Positions 54,159-63,070 of a stretch of DNA of 64,000 nucleotides are shown here, one piece after another; the stretch's first letter is position 1; every line of letters begins with the position of its first letter. A program made the translations under genes and the position numbers. Source of the stretch: CAVXXB01 sp963765585 (GTDB lineage Bacteria; Calditrichota; Calditrichia; JAJRVZ01); the NCBI GenBank assembly GCA_963765585.1, contig CAVXXB010000008.1:682001-746000 (forward strand), in the 5' to 3' direction. The notes under the pieces were generated by a model that did no database searches, was not told the origin of the DNA, and was given only the letters and a program-made list of their open reading frames with translations.

Positions 54159-55433
54159 TTAGCGAACTATAATCTGATTCCGTTCAACACCAACAGAGAT
54201 ATAACTAACCGGTGTTTCACACACTTCTTCAATATAGTTCACATAATTTCGTGCATTTACCGGTAAATCTTCAAATTTTCGACAATGACCAATCGGTTCG
54301 TTCCATCCGGGCATCATTTCAGTTTGTGGAACACAATTCCCAAGAACGCCCAGCTCAGCCGGAAATTCAGTAATAGTTTCATCATTATTTTTATATGAAA
54401 CACAAAGTTCAATTTCGGGAAATTGTTCGAGAACATCCAGTTTGGTCAGAGCCAGGCCGGTAAAGCCATTAATCCTGACCGAATATTTCGCGGCAACAAC
54501 ATCAAACCAACCGCATCGTCTCGGACGGCCGGTTGTTGCACCAAACTCATGTCCCAGTTTACGTAGCTGCTCACCTGTAGCATCCGTCTTCTCGCTTGGA
54601 AACGGTCCGCTTCCCACCCGTGTCGTATAGGCCTTGATCACACCAATAATCGATTCAATAGCCGTCGGTGGAAGTCCGGTACCAATCACGGCCCCACCCG
54701 CTGTCGGGTTTGAAGAGGTAACAAAAGGATAAGTACCAAAATCGGTATCTAATAGACACCCCTGGGCACCTTCCAGCAATATATTACTGCCGCTTTTCCA
54801 GGAATTATGCAGTAATAATTGAGTATCGGCAATGTGAGGTTTCAGTAACCCGGCATAAGTCATATACTGAGAATAGACCTCGTCAAAGTCAAGCGGATCA
54901 GATTGAAACTGGTCGACAATTATGCGATTTTTTTCTTCCACATTTTCCTGCAACTTTGTCTTAAAAGATGCCTCGTTTTGTAAGTCGCATAAACGGATAC
55001 CACTACGGTTGTATTTATCCACATAGGCCGGACCAATACCTTTTCCGGTTGTGCCGATCTTATTTATATCTTTACTTTTTTCAGAAAGTTGGTCAATTAA
55101 TTTATGGTATGGTAAAATGAGATGTGCGCGGTCAGAAACAAACAGACGGTCGTTAACAGAGATTCCCTCACTCCGGATCAGATTTAGTTCGGTAAAAAAT
55201 GCTTCCGGATCAAAGACGACGCCATTCCCGATCATACATATGACATTCTCTCTTAAAATACCGCCAGGAATGAGATGCAGAACATATTTTTTTTCACCCA
55301 CATAGACTGTGTGGCCGGCATTGGCACCACCCTGATAACGGGCGACAACATGCGCGTCTTCGGCTAAAAAATCAACAAGTTTTCCTTTACCTTCGTCGCC
55401 CCATTGTGCTCCGATGATAACTTTCACAGACAT
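54159..55433 (-). CDS. purA: Adenylosuccinate synthetase
   Basis: 424 residues. The GTP loop and catalytic Asp13 in IIGAQWGDEGKGKLVDF, catalytic His41 in GGANAGHTV, GTTGKGIGPAYVDKYNRSG near 126-144, and GVIKAYTTRVGSGPFPSE near 267-284. It makes adenylosuccinate from IMP and Asp. ATG at 55433; 20 bp upstream of the metallophosphatase-like gene. Confidence 0.96.
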   Translation of the reverse strand: MSVKVIIGAQWGDEGKGKLVDFLAEDAHVVARYQGGANAGHTVYVGEKKYVLHLIPGGILRENVICMIGNGVVFDPEAFFTELNLIRSEGISVNDRLFVSDRAHLILPYHKLIDQLSEKSKDINKIGTTGKGIGPAYVDKYNRSGIRLCDLQNEASFKTKLQENVEEKNRIIVDQFQSDPLDFDEVYSQYMTYAGLLKPHIADTQLLLHNSWKSGSNILLEGAQGCLLDTDFGTYPFVTSSNPTAGGAVIGTGLPPTAIESIIGVIKAYTTRVGSGPFPSEKTDATGEQLRKLGHEFGATTGRPRRCGWFDVVAAKYSVRINGFTGLALTKLDVLEQFPEIELCVSYKNNDETITEFPAELGVLGNCVPQTEMMPGWNEPIGHCRKFEDLPVNARNYVNYIEEVCETPVSYISVGVERNQIIVR

Positions 55434-55528
55434 ATCAGGTTCTCAATAAATAATAATAATAAGGTGATTACAGACCGCCGGGTACAATAACAAATCATTT
55501 AAGCAGAAACGGCTGGAAAATAATCTGA

Positions 55529-55864
55529 TTAGAAAGAATTTTTTGCTTCGTCCAAAGAATCAGAAATTGCAAACACTGTATTCAACTTGGTGATTTTAAG
55601 CAGATTACTTATTCTTTCTGAGACATTTGTCAGTCTTAGTGCCCCACTACTTTTCTTAAGCACCGTAACCGCATCAATTAATATTCCCAATCCGGAACTG
55701 TTCATCCACTCCACTTCACCTAAATCGATGATGATCTTAAGTTTTCCATCATCGATTAACTGGTTTATTTTACCACTTATTTCCGAAGCTTCCGGTCCAC
55801 CCATTATTTTCCCAGAAAGCGACAAGATTACAATATCATCTTGCTCAACTATGGTATAATTCAT
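55529..55864 (-). CDS. STAS-domain anti-sigma factor antagonist
   Basis: 111 residues. SpoIIAA-type STAS: IVILSLSGKIMGGPEASEIS, and IIDLGEVEWMNSSGLGILID with the phospho-acceptor Ser (NSSGLG). Usually switches a partner anti-sigma kinase. No kinase or sigma gene is next to it. The ATG at 55864 follows GGAAGATGCC; longer frame from 55927 overlaps secF and has no site. Confidence 0.9.
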   Translation of the reverse strand: MNYTIVEQDDIVILSLSGKIMGGPEASEISGKINQLIDDGKLKIIIDLGEVEWMNSSGLGILIDAVTVLKKSSGALRLTNVSERISNLLKITKLNTVFAISDSLDEAKNSF

Positions 55865-55874
55865 GGCATCTTCC

Positions 55875-56777
55875 TTATTTTGCACGTGCTCTACGCAGTT
55901 GCCACTCAACCACAAACGGGCTGGCAACGAACAGAGATGAATATGTTCCGATTATAATTCCAATGATCAGAGCCAGAGCAAATGATCTCAATACTTCACC
56001 TCCAAAAAAGAACAAAATAACTACAACAAATAATGTAGTAAGTGAAGTAATAATTGTTCTGCTCAGAGTCTCATTCAAACTGCGATTTATCAAATCGATA
56101 AATGTCGTATTGTCTTTCACTTTCGTTTTAATATTTTCACGAATACGATCAAATACAACAATAGTATCATTGAGTGAATAACCAACAATTGTGAGAACTG
56201 CTGCAATGATTGGTGCCGAAATCTCGATATCGAGTAGTGAGAAAACACCTACCGTGATCAGAACATCATGAAGCAGGGCCAATATGGCCCCAAGGGCAAA
56301 TTTTATTTCAAATCGCCACATGACATATAGTAAAATGAGAATGAGTGCCCAAAAGACTGCAGAAAGCGCATCCACAATTAGTTCTTTTCCAATTTTGGGC
56401 CCTACTTTTTCAACCCGCTGTTCAACGAAGGGATTATCGGGAAAGGTCTCAGCTAAAATTGGCTCAATCACATTGGCAAATTCGCCGCTTTCCACATCAA
56501 TTCCGGCACGAATTACAACCTCATTATTTGCACCAAAATGTTTTATTTCACTGCTTCCATAGCCTTTTTGCGTCAATGCTGAACGCACATCTTCAATTTG
56601 AACATCCTTATCAAATTTAAGATGTACTAGGGTACCGCCGACAAAGTCAATATTAAAACGCGGGCCGCCGTGCATCACCAATGAAACAATCCCAATCGTG
56701 ATTAATGTAAGACTTATAAAAAGCCCGATTTTTCTTTTACCGAGAAAGTCAACTTTTGTGTTCGAAAGAAACTGCAT
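55875..56777 (-). CDS. secF: Protein translocase subunit SecF
   Basis: 300 residues, six membrane segments. RPRFNIDFVGGTLVHL-type opening (GPRFNIDFVGGTLVHLKF near 37-54) and the family motifs IVGYSLNDTIVVFDRIREN near 190-208 and LNETLSRTIITSLTTL. It works with SecD to pull secreted proteins through SecYEG using the proton gradient. It follows secD by 12 bp. Confidence 0.95.
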   Translation of the reverse strand: MQFLSNTKVDFLGKRKIGLFISLTLITIGIVSLVMHGGPRFNIDFVGGTLVHLKFDKDVQIEDVRSALTQKGYGSSEIKHFGANNEVVIRAGIDVESGEFANVIEPILAETFPDNPFVEQRVEKVGPKIGKELIVDALSAVFWALILILLYVMWRFEIKFALGAILALLHDVLITVGVFSLLDIEISAPIIAAVLTIVGYSLNDTIVVFDRIRENIKTKVKDNTTFIDLINRSLNETLSRTIITSLTTLFVVVILFFFGGEVLRSFALALIIGIIIGTYSSLFVASPFVVEWQLRRARAK

Positions 56778-56789
56778 ATAATCTTATCC

Positions 56790-57707
56790 TTATATTTTCA
56801 AGTCCCTGATTGTCCATTTTGTAACCGCATAGTCAAAGACAACCCTGGTTACAACAATTGCTGTAAACATACTTGCGATAATACCAATCATCATCGTCAG
56901 GGCGAATCCCTTAATGGGTCCTGAGCCAAATGTATATAAAACAATCCCAGCGATAAATGTGGTCACATTCGCATCAAGAATAGCACTAAATGCGTTTCCA
57001 TATCCCTGGTCAATTGAAGCTTTTACTGTTTTGCCGCGGCGCAATTCTTCCCGGATACGTTCAAAGATAAGTACGTTCGCATCAACGGCCATACCAATCG
57101 TTAAAATAATACCGGCAATACCAGGCAGAGTCAAAGTAGCGTTAAAATAGGCCATGACTCCCATAATGAACAATACATTCATAAACAGAGCCAGATCGGC
57201 AAGACCACCGGCAACCTTATAATAGATCACCATAAAGATCATAACCAGAATCATTCCATAGATTGCAGACCGGCTGCCTTTTAATATGGAATCAAATCCC
57301 AATGAGGGACCAACAGTCCGTTCCTCGATTATGCTAACCGGTGCCGGTAATGCACCTGCTCTAAGTACAATGGCCAAATCCTGTGCCTCTTCCATCGAGG
57401 CCAAACCGGTTATCCGGCTGCGGCCGTCACGTATTTTAACCTGAATTTCCGGTGCCAGAAATACGCGGTGGTCAAGAACAATTGCCAGCCGTTTATTTAT
57501 ATTTGCACCCGTAACGCGAGAAAATATACGTGCGCCATCATCATTCAATGTCAACGAGACCTCGAATTTTCCAATTGAATTGGGATCCATTTGACTTCCA
57601 GGTCGTGCATCTGCTTCCTGAATAGTCTCCCCGGTCAATTCAGATCGTTTATTTACCAGATATACAACAAAAAACTGACCGTTATATTCGGGCTCGGAGC
57701 TCCACAA
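56790..57707 (-). CDS. secD: Protein translocase subunit SecD, C-terminal fragment
   Basis: Carries the membrane half of SecD: LAIVLRAGALPAPVSIIEER, GMAVDANVLIFERIREELRR, and the helix block with IDQGYGNAFSAILDANVTTF. The reading frame is cut near 57735 from the N-terminal half. A two-base TA repeat (…GTATAC…) accounts for it: without it the sequence reads DVQRIISTEAGDAEFLW and joins both halves. The full gene spans 56790-58675, about 628 residues. Confidence 0.92.
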   Translation of the reverse strand: MWSSEPEYNGQFFVVYLVNKRSELTGETIQEADARPGSQMDPNSIGKFEVSLTLNDDGARIFSRVTGANINKRLAIVLDHRVFLAPEIQVKIRDGRSRITGLASMEEAQDLAIVLRAGALPAPVSIIEERTVGPSLGFDSILKGSRSAIYGMILVMIFMVIYYKVAGGLADLALFMNVLFIMGVMAYFNATLTLPGIAGIILTIGMAVDANVLIFERIREELRRGKTVKASIDQGYGNAFSAILDANVTTFIAGIVLYTFGSGPIKGFALTMMIGIIASMFTAIVVTRVVFDYAVTKWTIRDLKI

Positions 57708-57736
57708 AAATTCGGCATCTCCGGCTTCGGTCGATA

Positions 57737-58675
57737 TTATTCGTTGTATACATCTTCCAGTTCAATAATTCTCCGGAATTTGCTTTCCTTTTCCGCCGGG
57801 ACCAGAATATTTTGCCGGCTGTTCGGATCGAGAAAGAACAGATTTTGTTCAAACAGAGGGTCCGCTTTTGCGACAGCAGAATCTGATACCTGGGAATCGC
57901 TTGCTGTTGTTCCGAAGAGTTCATCCAGGTTTAAACTGGAATCAGCACTTTCGCCACTTTCTTCTTCATCAGATGAAACCGTGTCCAGTGGTGAAATTTT
58001 GGATTGAATAAACTTATTAATCTTTTCTGCCACGCTGAGATAAATTTCAGAATCTTTTAACAGACGAAACTCGAGTTTTGCTGTTTTTCCGATCAATTCC
58101 CGCACACGGCTGGGATCGGTTACACCCGCCAACTCAATAATGATACGGGACTCACCCTGTTTCTGAATAATTGGTTCTGATACACCAAATTCATCAACCC
58201 GGTTTTGTAGAATTTCAAGCGCCCGGGTAACAGTTTCTGAAATCTGATCCCGCAGGAAAGTAAGCACCGCATCTTCAGTGCTCATATCACGTGAGCCATA
58301 AAAACGAACCAGGTTTCCACCCGCTTCAGTCAGGTTATTATAAAAAATATTTATAAAATCTTCATCACTGTCTTCAACTTCTCTGGCACTTTTCTCCAAT
58401 GACGATACAAATACATCTGTTTTATTTTTTGCCAACTGGTTGAGCAGTTCCTTAATGTCCACTTCTAAAACCACATGCATACCACCCTGGAGATCGAGAC
58501 CCAGGTTGATACTTTTAGATTTTAAGTCGACCATCGATTTTTTATCTTCCAGCTCAATTCGCTCTTTTTCTGCATCCGACATTACGCTCAACTGGTAGGT
58601 CGGGTATAATAAATATAAAGAGAGAACTACTGAGGCCAGAATTAAAATTAATTTCACTCCGGTGCTAGACTGCAT
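57737..58675 (-). CDS. secD: Protein translocase subunit SecD, N-terminal fragment
   Basis: 312 residues: one membrane helix (LILASVVLSLYLLYP), then the first periplasmic domain beginning GLDLQGGMHVVLEVD near 58-72, FVSSLEKSA, VTRALEILQNRVDEFGVSEP and SRIIIELAGVTDPSRV. A long acidic insert (SSDEEESGESADSS) follows, as sometimes seen in FCB SecD. The frame closes 30 bp before the C-terminal fragment because of the TA indel. Likely one operon with secF. Confidence 0.92.
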   Translation of the reverse strand: MQSSTGVKLILILASVVLSLYLLYPTYQLSVMSDAEKERIELEDKKSMVDLKSKSINLGLDLQGGMHVVLEVDIKELLNQLAKNKTDVFVSSLEKSAREVEDSDEDFINIFYNNLTEAGGNLVRFYGSRDMSTEDAVLTFLRDQISETVTRALEILQNRVDEFGVSEPIIQKQGESRIIIELAGVTDPSRVRELIGKTAKLEFRLLKDSEIYLSVAEKINKFIQSKISPLDTVSSDEEESGESADSSLNLDELFGTTASDSQVSDSAVAKADPLFEQNLFFLDPNSRQNILVPAEKESKFRRIIELEDVYNE

Positions 58676-58761
58676 TCACTAAATTCCTCCTAACTAAATT
58701 CGCAACTTAATCACAAAAAAGACAATAATTTATTCCATGTAAAATTTAAAAGCAAACAAAT

Positions 58762-59775
58762 TTACGGTTGTTTGATCATATTAAAAAATTCGTTTTCATT
58801 AATTATTGAAATATTTAGTTTTTCCGCCTTGGTAAATTTGCTCCCGGCCCTTTCACCAGCAAGAAGATAACTGGTATTTGCCGATACGGATGACGATACT
58901 TTCCCACCATTTTTTAAAATCAAACTTTTTGCAGATTCACGACTCAAAGATGGCAATGTTCCCGTCAATACAAATGTTTTTCCGGTAAATATCTGTGAAT
59001 CGTGTGAACTGACATTTTTAAATTGCACCCCAGCCAGACGCAATTTTTCAATAATCGCAATATTTTTTTCATTGGTAAAAAACCGTGTGGCACTTTGTGC
59101 CATTTTAGGACCTATTCCTTCAATTTCTTCCAATTCTTCTTCACTGGCATGTATAATTTTATCCAGATCGCCAAAAACTTCGGCCAATGTTTGCGCTGCA
59201 GTGGATCCAATGAAAGGAATACCCAGGGCAAAAACCAACCGGTCTAAAGTCTGTGTTTTACTTTTCTTAATCCCGGAAACAAGATTACCTGCACTAAGTT
59301 CCCCCATGCCATCAAGTGGCGTGATCTGTGCCTCCTTCAGATAATAAAGATCACCATAATCGCCGATCAGTTTATTCTCTACAAGTAATTCCACAATAGC
59401 AGAACCCAATCCATCAATATCCATAGCAGTACGACTGGTAAAATGATCAATACGCCGGATAATCTGAGCCGGGCAATCATAGTTTTCACAGCGAAGGGCA
59501 GCTTCCTCGGCAGAACGTTTCAATTTGGAGTGACAAACCGGACAGAATTCGGGAATCGCATAATTGACCGAACTTTGATCTCTTTTTTCTTTGATGACTT
59601 CAATCACCTTAGGAATAATATCGCCACCCTTGACGATATGAACCCAATCTCCCTCGCGAATGTCCTTTCGCTCGATTTCTTCCGGATTGTGCAATGTTGC
59701 ACGTGATACGGTGCTTCCTGCCAGGAGCACGGGCTGCAGTTCAGCGACCGGCGTGACCGCACCGGTACGCCCCAC
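58762..59775 (-). CDS. ligA: NAD-dependent DNA ligase LigA, C-terminal fragment
   Basis: OB fold (VGRTGAVTP, IREGDWVHIVKGGDIIPKVI), four-Cys zinc finger (CPVCHSKLKRSAEEAALRCE then NYDCPAQ), helix-hairpin-helix block (FGDLDKIIHASEEELEEIEG), and a C-terminal BRCT domain (about residues 265-335, FTGKTFVLTGTLPS). The first half is in the neighbouring fragment in another frame; one A is missing in an A-run near 59848, after which the sequence reads SPRWAIAYKFKPRRIQTRID. Confidence 0.93.
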   Translation of the reverse strand: MGRTGAVTPVAELQPVLLAGSTVSRATLHNPEEIERKDIREGDWVHIVKGGDIIPKVIEVIKEKRDQSSVNYAIPEFCPVCHSKLKRSAEEAALRCENYDCPAQIIRRIDHFTSRTAMDIDGLGSAIVELLVENKLIGDYGDLYYLKEAQITPLDGMGELSAGNLVSGIKKSKTQTLDRLVFALGIPFIGSTAAQTLAEVFGDLDKIIHASEEELEEIEGIGPKMAQSATRFFTNEKNIAIIEKLRLAGVQFKNVSSHDSQIFTGKTFVLTGTLPSLSRESAKSLILKNGGKVSSSVSANTSYLLAGERAGSKFTKAEKLNISIINENEFFNMIKQP

Positions 59776-60782
59776 CTGCCAGACAATTTTATCAATCCTG
59801 GTCTGGATGCGGCGCGGTTTAAATTTATAAGCAATCGCCCATCGTGGGCTTTTACTGTGGATCCCAATCTTTTCTGCTGATCGGACCGGTTAATCTTTAT
59901 CACCACACCATCGATTTCGTACGGCAAAGATTCACGTTCTTCTTCCCATAATTGACAATACTCTAAAACCTGTGTGATATCCCGACAAATTTTTGCATGA
60001 TTATTGACCGGAAAATTATTTTTTTTCAATTGCTCCAGATTTGTCCAATGTTCCTGCTTCTGATCAGGAGCGGCCAGGTCGATCATCTGATAACAAAACA
60101 TACTCAATCCGCGTTTTGCCACCACGCGTGCATCCTGCATCTTGAGTGTACCGGCGGCCGAGTTTCTTGGATTTGCAAACAACGGTTCACCACTTTCTTC
60201 TCTCAGTTGATTAACGCGGCTAAATGCCTGGCTCGATAGATATACTTCGCCACGCACTTCAAAAAGTCCGGGCAAATCTTGTGAGTCATATATTTTTAAC
60301 GGGATACTTCGTATAGTCTTCAAATTTGAGGTAACATCATCGCCGCTCACACCATCTCCGCGGGTGGCCCCCTGAATAAAAATACCATTTTCATAAATCA
60401 GACTGATAGCCAATCCGTCGATTTTAAGTTCGGTCACATATTCATATGTTTCCCCGGGTTGCAGGTTTTCCTGAATCCTGCGATCAAAATCTATCAATTC
60501 TTCCTCAGAGTAAGTATTCGCAAGTGAAAGCATCGGGGATCGATGCCGCACAGTGGGAAAATTCTTCGTGGGTTCGCCGCTTACACGCTGAGTGGGAGAA
60601 TCCGGCGTAATATACTGCGGATACGCTGTCTCCAGCTGCTGAAGATCTTTATACATTTGATCATACTCATAGTCTGACATTTCGGGCTGTGCCAGAACAT
60701 AATATTGATAGTCATACAGCTGAATCTTTTTACGTAAACCTTGTATATCTTTTTGAATCTTGTCTGTCAAAACCTGCCTCAT
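59604..60782 (-). CDS. ligA: NAD-dependent DNA ligase LigA, N-terminal fragment
   Basis: Adenylation half: Ia domain helices at 1-65, THEPRHRSPMLSL-like block (FPTVRHRSPMLSLAN), adenylated Lys120 in YVTELKIDGLAI, and GDGVSGDDVTSNLKTIRSIP. The true reading ends near residue 311 (LGSTVK); what follows in this frame (AHDGRLLINLN... to 59604) is out-of-frame. Whole gene 58762-60782, about 673 residues, normal for LigA. It joins nicks during DNA replication and is essential, so a real frameshift is unlikely. Confidence 0.93.
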   Translation of the reverse strand: MRQVLTDKIQKDIQGLRKKIQLYDYQYYVLAQPEMSDYEYDQMYKDLQQLETAYPQYITPDSPTQRVSGEPTKNFPTVRHRSPMLSLANTYSEEELIDFDRRIQENLQPGETYEYVTELKIDGLAISLIYENGIFIQGATRGDGVSGDDVTSNLKTIRSIPLKIYDSQDLPGLFEVRGEVYLSSQAFSRVNQLREESGEPLFANPRNSAAGTLKMQDARVVAKRGLSMFCYQMIDLAAPDQKQEHWTNLEQLKKNNFPVNNHAKICRDITQVLEYCQLWEEERESLPYEIDGVVIKINRSDQQKRLGSTVKAHDGRLLINLNRAASRPGLIKLSGRWGVPVRSRRSLNCSPCSWQEAPYHVQHCTIRKKSSERTFAREIGFISSRVAILFLR

Positions 60783-60843
60783 CCGTGATTCATCATAAAT
60801 ACTATATTTGAGACTTCTGAAAACTGATTATTTTTACCTAAAC

Positions 60844-60923
60844 GTCATTCTGAACTTGTTTCAGAATCCCTTTAAATAGACCCTGAAATAAATTCAGGTT
60901 GAAAATCCCGTTTTCGGGGTGAC
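60844..60923. repeat. GTCAT...GTGAC element (80 bp) in the ligA upstream gap
   Basis: GTCATTCTGAACTTGTTTCA at the left end and TTTTCGGGGTGAC at the right, with an internal pair CCTGAAATAAATTCAGG. The gap 60783-61200 between divergent ligA and the first lipoprotein gene holds this element, presumably both promoters, and nothing else I can support. Confidence 0.6.
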
Positions 60924-61200
60924 GAAATACAAAAAAATTTATTTCATTTTTCATAAGTTTCATATTTATTGTCCAGTATTGTTTTAATTCCCAGTGCATC
61001 TCACTAACCGGCTCCTTTTCTTCACCTCACCATGGGGGGATATAGCGTATCGGACAAACCTAAATATATCGGTTTAATGATCGGAGAACAAGTTATAATC
61101 CCGATAAAATACCATCATTTTTATACCGGGTTTGCTGTTGATTTTACACCAATATTTTGGTAGTTTAACGGGTTATTAAATTTATATTTCATAGAGATTT

Positions 61201-61791
61201 ATGGCAATAAAAAATGTACTGGTTTTTCTAATCGTTCTCATATTTCACGGATGCACAAATCCGTTTACTACCCGCGACGTTGAGATTCCGAATATAAACG
61301 AGAAAGCGGACACATTTTTATCACCCACCGATGCAATCACAGTTCTTGAAAATCTGAAATTTGCACTGGAGGAGAAAAACGAGTTCAATTACATAAGTTG
61401 CCTGGTGGACACATCGTTAGCCGGTACATTACCATATCTGTTTATTCCGGACAAAACAGTTCAGTGGCAAAAGCTGATAAACTGGCAACTCATAGATGAA
61501 CGGAATTATATCAATAAGGTGTTCAATGAATCCAGTAAAGTACAATTTAAATACCTGAGTGATCCGGATCCGCAATCGATTGATAATTCCATCGATCTGG
61601 CCGAAACCAGATACTTTCTATATGAATTGAAGATCACGACTGACGAAGAGCATATTTACACCGGTAAAGCCAGGATGAAACTGGTTAAAAACGAACTCTC
61701 ACTTTGGTCGATATATTACTGGGAAGATGCCAGGGATGAATTGGAGAGTCCGAATACCTGGTCTCAATTAAAATCTGACTATAAAAACTAG
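61201..61791 (+). CDS. Lipoprotein of unknown function (first of a pair)
   Basis: 196 residues. Lipobox LIFHGC after a short hydrophobic signal, then DAITVLENLKFALEEKNEFN, a layout of small periplasmic lipoproteins with a cystatin/NTF2-like fold. It is followed 7 bp later by a second lipoprotein with similar overall plan (an Ala/Leu-Asn-Phe helix, then strands ending in SIYYWED). Likely paralogues. No known family. Confidence 0.6.
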   Translation: MAIKNVLVFLIVLIFHGCTNPFTTRDVEIPNINEKADTFLSPTDAITVLENLKFALEEKNEFNYISCLVDTSLAGTLPYLFIPDKTVQWQKLINWQLIDERNYINKVFNESSKVQFKYLSDPDPQSIDNSIDLAETRYFLYELKITTDEEHIYTGKARMKLVKNELSLWSIYYWEDARDELESPNTWSQLKSDYKN

Positions 61792-61798
61792 TGTTACT

Positions 61799-62320
61799 AT
61801 GTCAAAATGGCAAAATATACTTTTTTTTGCTTTGATGATTCCAGGCTGTATTTTTGCACCGGGTTTAACGGATGAGGGTGGTGATTCCTCAGATATCATT
61901 ACGCGTCAGGAAACCCCCTGGGATGTGTTGGCAAATTTCAAATATAGCTATAAATTTGCAGATTCACTGATTTACAGTGATGTACTGGATTCAAATTTTA
62001 TATTTATTTCGAAAAATTATGCGACCTCACCGCCTACAGACATTATCTGGGGGCGCGATGTGGACATTAAAACCACAATGGGGATGTTCCGTCACTTTAA
62101 TGTATTAGAATTAACCTGGCGCGAAGGTTGGGACGATCCCGACAATTATGATTTTGTAGATTCAACAAAAATAAATATGATAACAAAAGTCACATTTCAA
62201 CTCACCCTGGATGGCGGACGGGAGATACCTACCATAAAGGGGGAAGCATTCTTTGAATTCGCTCCCAGAGATCCGAAAATATGGCGTATTGTAAGATGGG
62301 AAGATTTATCCAGTTTTTAA
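61799..62320 (+). CDS. Lipoprotein of unknown function (second of a pair)
   Basis: 173 residues. Signal with lipobox LMIPGC, then DVLANFKYSYKFADSLIYSD and ends APRDPKIWRIVRWEDLSSF, parallel to the ending of the preceding protein (LWSIYYWEDARDE). Both thus look like diverged copies of one lipoprotein. pdxJ-like gene follows 13 bp on. Confidence 0.6.
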   Translation: MSKWQNILFFALMIPGCIFAPGLTDEGGDSSDIITRQETPWDVLANFKYSYKFADSLIYSDVLDSNFIFISKNYATSPPTDIIWGRDVDIKTTMGMFRHFNVLELTWREGWDDPDNYDFVDSTKINMITKVTFQLTLDGGREIPTIKGEAFFEFAPRDPKIWRIVRWEDLSSF

Positions 62321-62333
62321 TCAGGGAGGTTTG

Positions 62334-63044
62334 ATGAGTCGCTTAGCAGTAAATATTGATCCAATTGCTTTGATACGAAATTCTTTTGGCAAACAAATTC
62401 CGGATCCGGCACATATGGTAGTGCTGGCCGAAATGGGTGGCGCAGAATCCATCGTTTGTCATTTGCGTGGCGATCTAAAAACTGTAAATGATCGCGATGT
62501 ACGGGTTATGAAGGAGATTGCAAAAACGCATTTTAATGTTCGCTGTGATATTGATGCCGAGGTTATCCGGAAATTATTGACCCTCAAGCCCCACATGATC
62601 ACTTTTGTTAACTCCGACAGCCGAACATCTATTGATTCTCAACCCGTCGAACTGGAATCGTATGCCGAAACTATTGGCAATCTCACACCGGATCTGCGGG
62701 CGAATGATATTATGTCAAGCGTTCTGATTAATCCTGATATAAATTCAGTAAAACTTGCCAGCCGACTTGAATTAGATTATATAGAACTTAACACCAGCCA
62801 CTATGCAACAGCTGATGACCTGGATCAGCAATTAGCGGAATTGGAAGAACTAAATAATATCGCAATTGCTGCAAATAAACTCGGTCTTGGTGTTAATGCC
62901 GGGGGGGGGCTAAATCAGGAAAATCTGCGGGATCTGGCCAAAATTCAGTATCTTGAGGATCTGGTAGTCGGTGATGCGATTGTTGTTAAATCATTGGCAA
63001 TTGGTTTTGAACACGCCGTTCGTGATTTTGCCAGTTTAATTTAA
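62334..63044 (+). CDS. PdxJ-family protein lacking several catalytic residues
   Basis: 236 residues that align over the whole length with pyridoxine 5'-phosphate synthase: LAVNIDPIALIRNS, ESIVCHLRGDLKTVNDRDVR, LKPHMITFVNSDSR, LDYIELNTSHYATA, LGVNAGGGLNQENL and VVGDAIVVKSLAIGFEHAVR. Compared with E. coli PdxJ, His45 is retained (CHLRGD), but the NIDH His is Pro (NIDP), Glu72 is Arg (NVRCDID), His193 in NAGHGL is Gly (NAGGGL) and IEIHTG is now IELNTS. The true start is ATG 62334 with GGAGG. Either it does another reaction or is a decayed paralogue; the G-run (9 G) at NAGGGL should be checked for error. Confidence 0.75.
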   Translation: MSRLAVNIDPIALIRNSFGKQIPDPAHMVVLAEMGGAESIVCHLRGDLKTVNDRDVRVMKEIAKTHFNVRCDIDAEVIRKLLTLKPHMITFVNSDSRTSIDSQPVELESYAETIGNLTPDLRANDIMSSVLINPDINSVKLASRLELDYIELNTSHYATADDLDQQLAELEELNNIAIAANKLGLGVNAGGGLNQENLRDLAKIQYLEDLVVGDAIVVKSLAIGFEHAVRDFASLI

Positions 63045-63070
63045 ATTTGAATATTACGAGACTGGCATTC

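Noticed and set aside
57737..57800. SecD might be naturally split into two proteins
   Set aside because: One TA dinucleotide explains the split, and the joined linker fits the family; nine other genes show similar indels.
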